DNA of 64,000 nucleotides from Paenibacillus lignilyticus (GTDB lineage: Bacteria; Bacillota; Bacilli; Paenibacillales; Paenibacillaceae): NCBI RefSeq assembly GCF_017942085.1, contig NZ_JAGKSP010000003.1, positions 186,001 to 250,000 of the forward strand, written 5' to 3'. Position numbers and translations under genes: made by a program. Of this stretch, positions 32,042 to 40,836 are shown piece by piece. A model generated the notes under the pieces. It was not told the origin of the DNA and did not search any database. It saw only the letters and a program-made list of their open reading frames with translations. Each line of letters starts with the position of its first letter. The first letter of the stretch is position 1.

Positions 32042-33103
32042 ATGAGAAAATATGTCCTTTTCCTTGTCTTGTGCTTGGTACTTGCCGGATGTGCACAAGA
32101 GCAGATTATCGATCGGATTAAGCTAATCGAGAGTATCGGTTACGACTTGCAAGGAGAGGCATACCGAATAAGCGGCACTTATTGTGCGTACGAGAAGAAA
32201 GTGAAATTGTTTCTGCTTGAAGGAGAGGTTCATTCTTTTAATGAGGTACTCACATCGTTCACTTCGCAATCGGATCACCCCATAGCAATCGGGCAATTAC
32301 GCACGATCGTAATAAGTGAACGAATTGCCGGGAGAGGCATTACAGAGCTGGCCAATACGCTTGTGAGGGATCCCCTGATCAGTAATCGCACGACTCTTGT
32401 GTTAACAACGAATCAAGCGGATGAAATCTTAGCTGAATCCATAAAATATCCGCCGGTCTACTTGTCTAACCTGCTCAAGCAGAATATGGATACCGGGAAT
32501 ATGCCTTTCACCAATGGTCATATCTTCCTGGATCAATATTTCGGAGAAGGTCAGGATGTTTATCTGCCGATTGTGGTCAAAGGCCCCAAAGGTGTCTTAC
32601 AGGTGGATGGTGTTGGTATTTTTCTGGGGGATCAATTAAAACTCAAGCTGCCCAACATTAACGGGTTATTTATTAAACTCCTGACAACCGATAAAATCGG
32701 CATCCAGTCCGGTACCTATAACTTCAAGAATGATCAAAACAAGCAAATTACGTTCAAAATCATTAGCTCCAAGCGCAAATTAACTGTAACTAACGACAAA
32801 GCGAACATTTCGCTTAAGCTTAATATTGATCTTGGCGATTATCCGGTAGCCATGAAAGTTTTTGAGAACAGCAACGATATGCTGGCTCTAAAAAAACAGA
32901 TCGAATCGAACTTATCTGCGGAAATGAGAGCCATGCTGGAACTATTTCAAAAGAATCTCGTTGATCCCATTGGAATTGGCAACCTTGCCCGCTCTCGGGA
33001 GCGGAAGTGGAATGAGCGCGATTTTATGACCCAGCACTACCCTAACCTCGATTTTGATGTAAAAACGGAAGTGACCATATTGTCGTTGGGAGTTGGACAT
33101 TAG
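32042..33103 (+). CDS. Germinant receptor C subunit, GerC family lipoprotein
   Basis: A 353-residue lipoprotein: signal peptide with lipobox LAGC (Cys17), then the three-domain GerC fold (ESIGYDLQGEAYRISGTYCA, IGQLRTIVISERIAGRGI, GVGIFLGDQLKLKL, and a final ERKWNERDFMTQHYPNLDFD). It is anchored to the spore inner membrane by a lipid and works with the A and B subunits. It begins 26 bases after the A gene. The gene order is A, C, B, one of the usual variants. Confidence 0.92.
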   Translation: MRKYVLFLVLCLVLAGCAQEQIIDRIKLIESIGYDLQGEAYRISGTYCAYEKKVKLFLLEGEVHSFNEVLTSFTSQSDHPIAIGQLRTIVISERIAGRGITELANTLVRDPLISNRTTLVLTTNQADEILAESIKYPPVYLSNLLKQNMDTGNMPFTNGHIFLDQYFGEGQDVYLPIVVKGPKGVLQVDGVGIFLGDQLKLKLPNINGLFIKLLTTDKIGIQSGTYNFKNDQNKQITFKIISSKRKLTVTNDKANISLKLNIDLGDYPVAMKVFENSNDMLALKKQIESNLSAEMRAMLELFQKNLVDPIGIGNLARSRERKWNERDFMTQHYPNLDFDVKTEVTILSLGVGH

Positions 33104-33129
33104 TGCAGAACTTGGTGAAGGAAAACAAC

Positions 33130-34218
33130 ATGCTTTCCGGTTTTTTTATCTTCTTCCTCTTCCATGCTTCCTTGCTCGGGGCTGGTGTCTTAGGTTTTCA
33201 ACATATCATTTATAAAACAACCGGCAATGATGCTTGGATTTCAGTGCTGATCATGGGGTTAAGCCTACATATCATCATTAGGATGATATTTAAGATGCTC
33301 GGTAATCCGGCCAAGGATATTATCGATCTGCACCGCATCCTTTTTGGCAAAATCCTAGGGAATGCCCTATCCTTTGTGCTCGTCGGATACTACTTCCTGA
33401 TCGCTCTGACTGTCTATCGCGGCTATATCGAAATCATCCAAATATGGATGTTTCCTGACCTTAAAGCATGGGTGCTTGCCCTCATACTCGTCTGCGCGAT
33501 CTATTATGCCGTTTCCGGTGGGTTTCGCGTAATAGCCGGCTATTGCTTCTTTGGATTCTTTTTCTCCTCGCTGCTGCCGCTGTTATTATACTTTAATATC
33601 CAATACGGACATTTATATAATGTAATGCCTATGTTTAATCATTCCATGAAAGAGATGGTGATGTCCTTCAAATATACAGGGATCATTTTCATGGGATTCG
33701 AAACGATACTCCTCTATTTCCCGTTTATTAAAAATCCCGAGAAAAGCGAGAAATGGGCTCATTTCGGTTTATTGATCTGTATCATCAAATATGTCATTCT
33801 GATGTTCGTAACCCTCATGTATTTCAGTCAAGGTTTATTAAAGCATACGTATTGGCCAACTTTGGTTATGGTTAAAGTCATTGAATTTTCGCTTATTGCA
33901 CGGGTTGAATTTGTGTTCATCTGCATCTGGCTGATGTTGATTATCCCGGTGCTGTGCCTCTCGGTTTGGAGCTGCACTCGCATTATCAAGAGAGTGACGA
34001 ATCTTAAACCCACCTGGTCTCTGTATGGGATCCTAATCGCAATCTTCGCCGCCTCTCTTCCGTTCAACGACCGCGTTAAGATTGAATGGTTAGGCAGGAA
34101 TGTGGTTGAACTTGGTTTTTATTTCATCTATGCGTACATACCGCTGTTATTTATTCTGTATTTGATTCGCAGCCTCTTCTCGCAGAGAAAGATAGTGACC
34201 ATACAACCTGAACAATAA
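33130..34218 (+). CDS. Germinant receptor B subunit (GerB family permease)
   Basis: A 362-residue protein with ten membrane helices of the amino acid/polyamine permease fold, the part of the receptor that binds germinant. GAGVLGFQHIIYKTTGNDAW and the helix-6 region IIFMGFETILLYFPFIKNPE are typical of endospore germination permeases. An in-frame GTG at 33103 overlaps the C-subunit stop, but AAGGA seven bases before the ATG at 33130 favours the later start (MLSGFFIFFLFHASLLGAGV). Last recognised gene of the ger operon. Confidence 0.9.
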   Translation: MLSGFFIFFLFHASLLGAGVLGFQHIIYKTTGNDAWISVLIMGLSLHIIIRMIFKMLGNPAKDIIDLHRILFGKILGNALSFVLVGYYFLIALTVYRGYIEIIQIWMFPDLKAWVLALILVCAIYYAVSGGFRVIAGYCFFGFFFSSLLPLLLYFNIQYGHLYNVMPMFNHSMKEMVMSFKYTGIIFMGFETILLYFPFIKNPEKSEKWAHFGLLICIIKYVILMFVTLMYFSQGLLKHTYWPTLVMVKVIEFSLIARVEFVFICIWLMLIIPVLCLSVWSCTRIIKRVTNLKPTWSLYGILIAIFAASLPFNDRVKIEWLGRNVVELGFYFIYAYIPLLFILYLIRSLFSQRKIVTIQPEQ

Positions 34219-34327
34219 GCATACCAGCCCTGCCTTAAGACGACGCACTCCGGGTACTAGCGGAAGATAGTACTGGTCGATCAATTGTAAATGACTTACG
34301 ATTGAGTACGAAAGGAATGAACGGTGG

Positions 34328-34585
34328 TTGAAAATCATCGCGATTATCGTCGGGATTGTATTTGTTCTCCTTCTTGCAGCGTTATTTATAGTGTGGCTAA
34401 GCATTCGCACCTTTCCGTTTCGCCGTGAATGGCGGAATGATGACCAAATAAAACCAGCGGAAGAAGGATGCCGCTGGTTTTGTTGTTCGCTATGGATAAG
34501 TATTAAGCTTGGTTTGCAAGTAGCTCTTCGAGACGATCCATCGTCTGTTCGCCGCCCGGAACAGCGTATTCTTTCACCTTATTGA
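34328..34585 (+). CDS. Possible small membrane protein after the ger operon
   Basis: A TTG start after AAAGGA opens an 85-codon frame with one clear membrane helix (IIAIIVGIVFVLLLAALFIV). After about 40 codons it runs through a strong bidirectional terminator and then antisense over the end of the next gene, so the second half is unlikely to be natural. It may be the truncated N-terminus of a membrane protein. Some ger operons carry a small D subunit with two helices; this resembles one only loosely. Confidence 0.3.
   Translation: MKIIAIIVGIVFVLLLAALFIVWLSIRTFPFRREWRNDDQIKPAEEGCRWFCCSLWISIKLGLQVALRDDPSSVRRPEQRILSPY
34448..34482. terminator. Bidirectional terminator
   Basis: AAAACCAGCGG (34450-34460) and CCGCTGGTTTT (34471-34481) form a perfect stem with a ten-base loop. 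It serves the minus-strand AHSA1 gene and possibly the plus-strand transcripts from the ger operon. Confidence 0.85.
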
Positions 34586-34976
34586 ACGTATCGGTGCTTT
34601 CTTCAAAAACGGAGCTATACGTGAGTTTGGTCTGCCCATCCAAATCCTCAAAGGTTGCTGTCGCCTGAAAATGCGGAAATACCGCATGTTTGATGACTAA
34701 GCGCTCGGGTTGAACGATCTCTACAAAGTTGTTGGTGTTAGGATAATCTACCCCATCCGGCCCGTGCATGATAAACTCCCATGTACCGCCGGGTCGCAGA
34801 TCAAACGACTTCGTCGTGATCGAAAACCCTTGAGGTCCCCACCACTTTGCCAGCAGCTCCTCTTTCGTCCAAGCCTCAAACACAATCTCGCGCGAAACGT
34901 TCAATAGTCGGGTGATGACAATCTCACGATCACCTATATGCGTTGCGATTTTGTTCGTTGTATCGTTATGGGACAT
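34503..34976 (-). CDS. SRPBCC/AHSA1 domain protein
   Basis: A 157-residue START-like protein of the Aha1 C-terminal (AHSA1) group. Landmarks are REIVITRLLNVSREIVFEAW at the N-terminus, LLAKWWGPQGFS, LRPGGTWEFIMHGPDGVDYP, and the final helix GGEQTMDRLEELLANQ. The frame extends to 35054, but GGAGGATCGGAC lies before the ATG at 34976. These proteins bind small hydrophobic ligands and often pair with ArsR regulators; none is adjacent here. Confidence 0.88.
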   Translation of the reverse strand: MSHNDTTNKIATHIGDREIVITRLLNVSREIVFEAWTKEELLAKWWGPQGFSITTKSFDLRPGGTWEFIMHGPDGVDYPNTNNFVEIVQPERLVIKHAVFPHFQATATFEDLDGQTKLTYSSVFEESTDTFNKVKEYAVPGGEQTMDRLEELLANQA

Positions 34977-35364
34977 GTCCGATCCTCCAATGTGAATGTG
35001 GTCGACCTCTGCTCCATCATAGCAAAAAGTGGCAGAGACAGCTATATGAAGCAAGGCTGAGATCAGAGAATGAGATTTCGATGTCCGAGACGGCCTTGTC
35101 TGCGGCGTTTGTTTGCGCTAATGAATCGCGGAGGCTTTATTTGCCTGAAATCAGCTGTTAATAAATTTTAACGAACTGAGGAGGTCTTATTGTGGGAAAA
35201 TGGTGCGGAAAGTGACACTTTGACACCTAAAAAGACCTGTGCGATTCGTTAGAATTTCTAAACCCGATATTTAAACGGAATAAGACCTCTAGGATTCGTT
35301 AGAATTTTCAGAGTCGGGGAATTGACCTGTTTAGCCGTAATTTGCGCCGTCGCGGGAGGATACA
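34977..35364. other. Intergenic region with direct repeats, no gene recognised
   Basis: About 390 bases without a convincing gene. It contains the imperfect repeats described separately at 35232-35308 and an inverted partial copy, AGGTCTTATT, near 35182. Confidence 0.6.
35232..35308. repeat. Direct repeat pair, possible dispersed intergenic element
   Basis: AAGACCTGTGCGATTCGTTA at 35232 and AAGACCTCTAGGATTCGTTA at 35282 (then GAATTT in both) lie exactly 50 bases apart; the core GATTCGTTAGAATTT is identical in both copies. A partial inverted copy (AGGTCTTATT) lies near 35182. Such short units in a gene-free gap look like a genome-dispersed repeat. Confidence 0.6.
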
Positions 35365-35393
35365 ATAAAAAAGACTGCCTCGTGGCAGCCTTC
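35365..35393 (-). terminator. Terminator of the MarR-MFS operon
   Basis: AAGACTGCC and GGCAGCCTT form the stem around a four-base loop; the minus strand continues TTTTTTATT. Confidence 0.8.
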
Positions 35394-35411
35394 AACTTAA
35401 TTACTATCGGA

Positions 35412-35436
35412 AGTCGGTCGGTCGGTCGATCGGTCG
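35412..35436. repeat. GTCG tetranucleotide microsatellite
   Basis: GTCGGTCGGTCGGTCGATCG and one further unit lie immediately downstream of the MFS gene's stop codon. Slippage here could change the distance to the terminator but not the protein. Confidence 0.7.
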
Positions 35437-35437
35437 C

Positions 35438-36709
35438 TCACGAACCGACCGCGACGCTATTGCTCTTACTTCCTCGTCTTACTGACATGAAATGCTGCAG
35501 CGCACCGAGGCCGACAAACACGGCCATGACGCCTGCCGAGTATCCGTACATCACCGAATAATTGCTTACCGACGAGATCGCGCCAAGCAGAATGGAACCG
35601 AACGCGACGCCGAAATCGGTTGAATTGTAGAACATGCTGTTCGCCATGCCATATTGCTCCGGCTTCGAGGAACGAAGCATCCAGGCTTGAATCGTAGGCT
35701 GAATGGCACCGAATCCGACGCCATAGAGCAGCGCGGACACGATCAGCATCGGCATGGAATGGGTGTTCGCCAGCACTGCCATGCTCGCCGTAACGAACAA
35801 GCCCGCGGGAATGAGCACTGAAGTATGGCCGAAACGGTCGAAAATCCGGCCCGAGAATGGTCGAACGATAATGATCGTAACGGCATTGAAGAGGAAAAAC
35901 AAGCCTACTTGCTCGATATGCGCATCATCGCCGAACAAGGCGAGAAAACTAAGCAGACCACTGTACGTGATCGCAAGAAAGACGTTTAACAGTGCGGGAA
36001 ACAAAAGTTTTCGATTGAATTTAGGCTTGACCTCCACTTTCGGCAAAGCTGCTTTCTGAGCCGGCTCCGCGTGCTCCGATGGAGCTAGTTGTTCCCGTTT
36101 CGAGCGGGACAACCACAAGATCGGGAAGATTACTAACGATGTAACAAATCCGATCATCGTCAATGGCGTGAATCCGGCTTGTTTCATGACATTGAGTCCA
36201 ATTGAAGGACCTATCGACATGGCCAGACTCGTTGACAAGCCGAAATAACCTATGCCCTCTCCCATTCGGCGAAGTGGGATGATACGGGAAACAAGCGTCG
36301 GCAGGATGGTACTGGCCATCCCGAAACCGATACCGTAGCCGATGCGCAGCGTCAATAAAGTAGCGAAAGACCCGGCAAGCGAATAGATTGCAGTTGTTGC
36401 CGCTGCGATAAGAAGTCCGGCTAGCAGCAGCTTCATCCGCGAAATGCGCTGCATAAGTGCGGCCGTGGCGAAACGAGATACGATCGCCGCCAGCGCGAAG
36501 ACGGATGTCACTAGGCTGGTCTGAACGTTGCCGGCATGAAATTCCGCTTTTACATAAGCCGGAAAAGACGATAGGAGCATTTGCAAACTTAGAAATAACA
36601 GAAAGAAACATAATGTCAATGCGATAAATGGACGTGTCCATAATGGCGTTTTCGGTTGTAGTTCTTGTTGTAGTACTTGCTCATGCTGCACGTTTTGCTT
36701 CATCTCCAA
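35438..36709 (-). CDS. Major facilitator superfamily transporter
   Basis: A 423-residue, twelve-helix MFS protein. The first helices carry LCFFLLFLSLQMLLSSFPAY and the loop FATAALMQRISRMKLLLAG, a variant of the MFS A-motif. LRIGYGIGFGMASTILPTLV follows in helix 4. This is the layout of drug-type exporters (YfkL/YwoD-like). It is downstream of a marR gene by 30 bases in one operon with palindromic operators, so inducible export of a toxic compound is likely. Substrate unknown. Confidence 0.88.
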   Translation of the reverse strand: MEMKQNVQHEQVLQQELQPKTPLWTRPFIALTLCFFLLFLSLQMLLSSFPAYVKAEFHAGNVQTSLVTSVFALAAIVSRFATAALMQRISRMKLLLAGLLIAAATTAIYSLAGSFATLLTLRIGYGIGFGMASTILPTLVSRIIPLRRMGEGIGYFGLSTSLAMSIGPSIGLNVMKQAGFTPLTMIGFVTSLVIFPILWLSRSKREQLAPSEHAEPAQKAALPKVEVKPKFNRKLLFPALLNVFLAITYSGLLSFLALFGDDAHIEQVGLFFLFNAVTIIIVRPFSGRIFDRFGHTSVLIPAGLFVTASMAVLANTHSMPMLIVSALLYGVGFGAIQPTIQAWMLRSSKPEQYGMANSMFYNSTDFGVAFGSILLGAISSVSNYSVMYGYSAGVMAVFVGLGALQHFMSVRRGSKSNSVAVGS

Positions 36710-36739
36710 TCCATTTCATTACGCTTCATTTCATATCTA

Positions 36740-37189
36740 TCAATCCATGTGTCCAAGCTTTCCTTCGACATGCAGCTGAACGCGCTGCAGCAGTTCGATC
36801 ATCATGTCATGCTCTTCATCCGAGATACATGTTTTAACTTCTGCCGTAATACTCTCTTCAATAGGTGTCGTTACCCGAATCACTTCTTGTCCGAGCTCTG
36901 TACTGTAGACAAGAAACGAACGGCGATCCCGATCGCCAGCCTTCTTATAGATAAGTCCCTTCTTCTCCAAATGATCCAAAATCCGCGTCGTCGATGGTTT
37001 GTCCTTCCCCAGCCGTTCGGCAAGTTCACGTTGGATGAGACCTTGCGCGCAATTGATTTGGTTCAGTGCAGACCATTGCTCCGGTGTAATGCCATAAGCG
37101 CTTAGTCTTTGCTGAAACAATGCCGCCAGCTTCCGGTAAGTAACGCCCATCATGAATCCGATGGGCAGCTTGCGGGATTCTGTTGTCAT
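36740..37189 (-). CDS. MarR family repressor
   Basis: A 149-residue regulator with the winged-helix core GITPEQWSALNQINCAQGLI, QRELAERLGKDKPSTTRILD and the wing KKAGDRDRRSFLVYST. The frame opens at 37228, but that start lies inside a palindrome; AAGGG nine bases before ATG 37189 gives the better start (MTTESRKLPIGFMMG). It likely represses itself and the MFS gene through the two inverted repeats upstream. Confidence 0.9.
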   Translation of the reverse strand: MTTESRKLPIGFMMGVTYRKLAALFQQRLSAYGITPEQWSALNQINCAQGLIQRELAERLGKDKPSTTRILDHLEKKGLIYKKAGDRDRRSFLVYSTELGQEVIRVTTPIEESITAEVKTCISDEEHDMMIELLQRVQLHVEGKLGHMD

Positions 37190-37214
37190 AAATGCAGTCC
37201 CTTCTTCCGATAAT

Positions 37215-37254
37215 AGTTGTTTAGACAACTATATGTTAGACAACATATGTTGTC
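37215..37254. promoter_or_regulatory. Two MarR-type operators
   Basis: AGTTGTTTAGACAACT (37215-37230) and GACAACATATGTTGTC (37239-37254, a perfect 16-base palindrome) both present ACAAC half-sites just upstream of the marR start. MarR dimers bind such TTGT/ACAA palindromes. Confidence 0.7.
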
Positions 37255-37282
37255 AATGGCATTGCCGATTCAAATTCACGCA

Positions 37283-37322
37283 AAAAGAAAACCGCGAAAG
37301 TCTCGCCAGAGACATTCGCGGC
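37283..37322 (-). terminator. Terminator of the beta-helix enzyme gene
   Basis: CCGCGAAAGTCTC (37292-37304) and GAGACATTCGCGG (37309-37321) form a stem with one mismatch; the minus strand continues TTTTCTTTTTG. Confidence 0.8.
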
Positions 37323-37344
37323 GGCGGCATTGGAACTCGAACTA

Positions 37345-40236
37345 CTAATAAACCTCTACCTCAGCTATTGCCATTTGCCCACCAGTCTGACCCGGTCCAT
37401 CCGGTGTGATCGCGACAACGCGAACATACCTTGCGGTTGTGGACGTTATCGTGTTGTCACTCGCTCCTCCACCGAATCCCGTTACCGATTTAACGGTTGT
37501 ATACGAGGTGCCGTCCGTAGAAGTCTGAATATCGAATGCAGTCGCATAAGCAGTAGCTGGCATGATGAGCTTGATGCGATTGATGCTGGTGGACGCACCC
37601 AAATCAATGCGCAGCATCCATCGCCATTGATTCGTTGCTTGTGTCTTTGTCGATGGATTGCCGTCCGTCGCATAAACGACGGAGTCGCCCGGTTGAAGCG
37701 CCGCGGTGCTGCCGTCGATATAGTAGGCGTTAACCGTTTTGTTCAACGCTTTGTTCGTGCTTGCAGGACCTTCCACCGTAACATCGTCGAAGGAAACCGT
37801 TGAACCTCCTGTATTCGTACTGCCTCCGTTCAACGAAGGATACCCCGTCCTGCCGCTCCAAGACTGCGTATACATCCAGGACGCCGGCTCACTCGTGCCA
37901 TCCTGCCACACTTTTCCGTACAAAGTCCCATTGGAGGCGCTCATTTTAAACCAATACCACGTATTGTTGCTCCAATTGAAAGGATAGCTTGTGCCCCATG
38001 CGATTTCGTCGTTCAGCCATTGAAGCGTGCTGTGATTCTGATGGAAAACGAGATTATAGCCTTTACCGTCTGAAGTCCCGGTGAATAGCCCCACGCCGGC
38101 ACGTGCATAATCGCCGTCCGTCCAACTGTCGACACGAACCTTAGCCGTAATCGTGTAATCGGTAGACGTACCGAGACCGGCATTGCTTACAATCGCTTTG
38201 CGCGGATCGCCGTTAGCCGTTGAGGTTTGCTTCAGCGTCTGCGATGTCTCGCTCCATGCTCCGCCAACTGTCGTCCATGGAGATCCGATTGCATTGTCGT
38301 TGAAGTTATCGCTGAATACGACGGGACCTGCCGGAGGCGCTGTAGGCGGCGTAGGTTTCTGGGCTGTTCCTCCCGGTCCGACCGCATTCATAATGTCGAT
38401 GGCGCCTTGCGGCCAGCTTTGGTTACTCACCGTTGTATTGTTCTGGAATACGTTGCTGCCGCTCCAATTTCCCCACGGCGAATTGCTGTAGTTATTCTGG
38501 ATCACGTTATCGTGATTGGGAGGATTGCTGGCAAATATCGTTTGAGGCGCGTTGTTAATGACGTTTTTCTCGGCCGTTTTGTATGCACTTCCGTTGTCGA
38601 AATAGATTGCCGAAATCGGATATCCACCGTTATAGGCCGAGCCGGACAGATCGTGGATGTAGTTGGCATCGAATCTGGTGAACCCGACCATTTTGCCTAG
38701 CGTGTAAATCCCGCCGCCGTCATCCAGCAGCTTGATTACATGGTGAATGTTATTGCCGAATATTACATTATCGGTCATGCCATGCTCATAGTCCTGCCAG
38801 TTCCACCCGATGGTAATCCCCGTATAAGGCAGATTCTTAACTTCGTTCCGGCCGATTGTCATGTTGTTCGGAATCATCCCGCCGATGCCGACCATATCGG
38901 CATAATCAAGCCCCACGGTATCCACGGTATTATCCAAGATCGAATCGTAGGTACTCTGGCCGTCCATTGAGGACTGTTCATCCCACTCATCGCCGGCGAC
39001 GCCTAGCGCAACGCCTCCCCCGGCATTCTTATAGAACGAATTGCTCTTTATAAGCGTATGATCGGTTCCCTCGTTCCCCATGATGCCCCATCCGCCGGCG
39101 AATTGGAACGTGTTGGATTCCAGCGTTATCGTACTCGCATATTTAAGCTGAACCATCCCCAGAGCCGACGTATATCGCGCCGTATTTCGGATTTCCGAAT
39201 TGGATCCTCCGCCGGCCGTTTGGTATCGAAAGCCTGCTTGCGTATCCACGTATCCGTAAATACTGGGAGCCAGCCAATTGCTGTATCTGAACGTAATGCC
39301 GGCAAACTGAATATCGTGGACTTTATTTGAAGCGCTGCTGCCTTGGAATTGAACAAGCGTCTCTACCTTCGGTGCGATGACCGTCGTCGTATTCATAGTT
39401 TCGCCGCTGCGAGGCTTATAGTAGAGCGTCGTGTTGGCCGTATCCAAGAACCACTCGCCGGCCGCGTCCAGCAGCGCATAGGCATTCTCGAAGTAATAAG
39501 GTGAAGAACCTTGATTATGGTGATTATAAGCGAATCCACTCTCCGGAGTTTTGAACGTGACCGTATTCCCCGTATAACTCGCGATTCTTCCGCGGTGCTG
39601 GCTCCAATGGCCTACAACGACCATTTCGGCCGTGCCGCCGTTTGCCCACGAACCGATATCTGCCGTGTTTACGGTATACGGATAAGAACTATTCGTAGCG
39701 TTTAAGTAGGGCCCGCCAGTAACTTCGTCCGTCAGATTCGGCTTGCGCGCCTTGACGCCTCGCGTGTCATTCACATACAGCTGTCGGAAATTCCAATTGA
39801 CCCCTGTTTTCTTATAGATGTTCTGTCCCGCATCATGAAGTGTCCAGCCTGTTGTCAAATCAACGCCGCCGCTGATGACCGGCGCGGCGCCCGTATAGTT
39901 CTTATAGATGATTTTATAACCGTTCGTCCCGGAATCGGATGGGCCGAACGTTAATGTCGCACTCAAAGGATAAGTGCCGTTCATCAGATAAACATAAATA
40001 TCCCCTGTCATGCTGCCGTTAATCGTCCGAATGACATCCCTTGCTTTCGTGATCGTCGCGAACGCTGTTCCTGTCGTCAAACCGTTGTTGCTGTCGCTGC
40101 CGCCGGACGGATTCACGTAATACGTAGCCTGCGTAGCGGCATAACTCCTTTCTGACGGAACGACGGTTACCGTTAACGTAACCACCATTGCGACAATAAT
40201 AAGCCAAATCACGTTTACTCGTTCACCCTTTTTCAT
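37345..40236 (-). CDS. Secreted beta-helix carbohydrate-active protein with F5/8C domain
   Basis: About 963 residues with a signal peptide (VIWLIIVAMVVTLTVTVV then SYA|A). A right-handed beta-helix domain opens with TYYVNPSGGSDSNNGLTTGT and ATITKARDVIRTI and runs to about residue 625, with repeated coils such as NTFQFAGGWGIMGNEGTDHT. A laminin-G/DUF1080-like domain follows (VVFSDNFNDNAIGSPWTTVG), then a C-terminal F5/8C domain (LNKTVNAYYIDGSTAAL to MAIAEVEVY). The layout resembles GH141-like or polysaccharide-lyase beta-helix enzymes; the activity is not proven. The frame opens at 40281, but a cre-like site overlaps that ATG and AGAGGTG precedes ATG 40236. It diverges from the GH81 gene. Confidence 0.8.
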   Translation of the reverse strand: MKKGERVNVIWLIIVAMVVTLTVTVVPSERSYAATQATYYVNPSGGSDSNNGLTTGTAFATITKARDVIRTINGSMTGDIYVYLMNGTYPLSATLTFGPSDSGTNGYKIIYKNYTGAAPVISGGVDLTTGWTLHDAGQNIYKKTGVNWNFRQLYVNDTRGVKARKPNLTDEVTGGPYLNATNSSYPYTVNTADIGSWANGGTAEMVVVGHWSQHRGRIASYTGNTVTFKTPESGFAYNHHNQGSSPYYFENAYALLDAAGEWFLDTANTTLYYKPRSGETMNTTTVIAPKVETLVQFQGSSASNKVHDIQFAGITFRYSNWLAPSIYGYVDTQAGFRYQTAGGGSNSEIRNTARYTSALGMVQLKYASTITLESNTFQFAGGWGIMGNEGTDHTLIKSNSFYKNAGGGVALGVAGDEWDEQSSMDGQSTYDSILDNTVDTVGLDYADMVGIGGMIPNNMTIGRNEVKNLPYTGITIGWNWQDYEHGMTDNVIFGNNIHHVIKLLDDGGGIYTLGKMVGFTRFDANYIHDLSGSAYNGGYPISAIYFDNGSAYKTAEKNVINNAPQTIFASNPPNHDNVIQNNYSNSPWGNWSGSNVFQNNTTVSNQSWPQGAIDIMNAVGPGGTAQKPTPPTAPPAGPVVFSDNFNDNAIGSPWTTVGGAWSETSQTLKQTSTANGDPRKAIVSNAGLGTSTDYTITAKVRVDSWTDGDYARAGVGLFTGTSDGKGYNLVFHQNHSTLQWLNDEIAWGTSYPFNWSNNTWYWFKMSASNGTLYGKVWQDGTSEPASWMYTQSWSGRTGYPSLNGGSTNTGGSTVSFDDVTVEGPASTNKALNKTVNAYYIDGSTAALQPGDSVVYATDGNPSTKTQATNQWRWMLRIDLGASTSINRIKLIMPATAYATAFDIQTSTDGTSYTTVKSVTGFGGGASDNTITSTTARYVRVVAITPDGPGQTGGQMAIAEVEVY

Positions 40237-40266
40237 CCTCGTTAATTCACCTCTCGCTTGTATTAT

Positions 40267-40280
40267 TGATAACGCTTCCA
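40267..40280 (-). promoter_or_regulatory. cre-like site in front of the beta-helix gene
   Basis: TGGAAGCGTTATCA on the minus strand fits the catabolite-responsive consensus TGWAANCGNTNWCA at 13 of 14 positions. Placed in the presumed leader, it would let CcpA shut the gene off on preferred sugars. Confidence 0.55.
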
Positions 40281-40545
40281 TTACCCAAATAATAGTTTAT
40301 GGAGGCGGTTCGGTTTTATGAGAATTAGTTATGAAATAAACCGGATCATTTGTCCGGTTCTATGAAATTGACCCTATTACAAATGTCTCTTGAATTCACC
40401 AATACAGGATGTTTTGACTAATTTCTGGCAGGAATGAATATTAAGATTTCTTAAAATTGTTTACAATGACCTATTGCATAGGCAATAAGGCATTAAGGCC
40501 TGTAGACCTATGGCATTTCAAGCACAAACCAAAATGACGATATGG

Positions 40546-40559
40546 TGTAAACGCTAAGC
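40546..40559 (+). promoter_or_regulatory. Weak cre-like site upstream of the GH81 gene
   Basis: TGTAAACGCTAAGC fits TGWAANCGNTNWCA at 12 of 14 positions, missing the final CA. It lies about 280 bases before the start codon. Confidence 0.3.
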
Positions 40560-40740
40560 CTCTTCGACTCGAAAGTTAACATGGCTAAATCATGGACTTC
40601 TATTTATTCACAATTTCCTTAGGTCTAACTTACGGCATCTCGACCTGCAATATTAAGCATATAGCCCTATCACCGGTCTTGGAGTAGGCTGTGACGCTCA
40701 TTGTTAACCAATTTCGACAAGGGATATAATTGCGCTGAAA

Positions 40741-40770
40741 AAAAATCCCATACTTTTTCCGGGATTTGGA
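40741..40770 (-). terminator. Minus-strand terminator-like hairpin before the GH81 gene
   Basis: AAATCCC and GGGATTT surround an 11-base loop and the minus strand continues as a run of T. No minus-strand gene leads into it, so it may block antisense transcripts. Confidence 0.4.
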
Positions 40771-40836
40771 TGTTTCTCTCATGTCGAGAAATGTCATTCA
40801 AGAAGCCCTTGAGGCACAACAGGAGGAATTGGTGGA

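Larger units (their letters stand above)
40282..40836. other. Long gap between two divergent secreted glycanase genes
   Basis: About 555 bases without a supported gene. It holds a hairpin AACCGGA/TCCGGTT at 40339-40359, a weaker cre-like site at 40546-40559, and AAATCCC/GGGATTT (40743-40769), which on the minus strand is followed by eight T and resembles a terminator. The segment 40470-40590 looks structured but matches no riboswitch class I know. Confidence 0.5.

Noticed and set aside
36740..37228. Longer marR start at 37228
   Set aside because: That start lies inside an operator palindrome and has no ribosome site, whereas 37189 has one.
40470..40590. Possible c-di-GMP-I or other riboswitch (ACGCTAAGCC resembles ACGCAAAGCC)
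   Set aside because: The second receptor strand and the paired helices of the class are missing. Only isolated words match.
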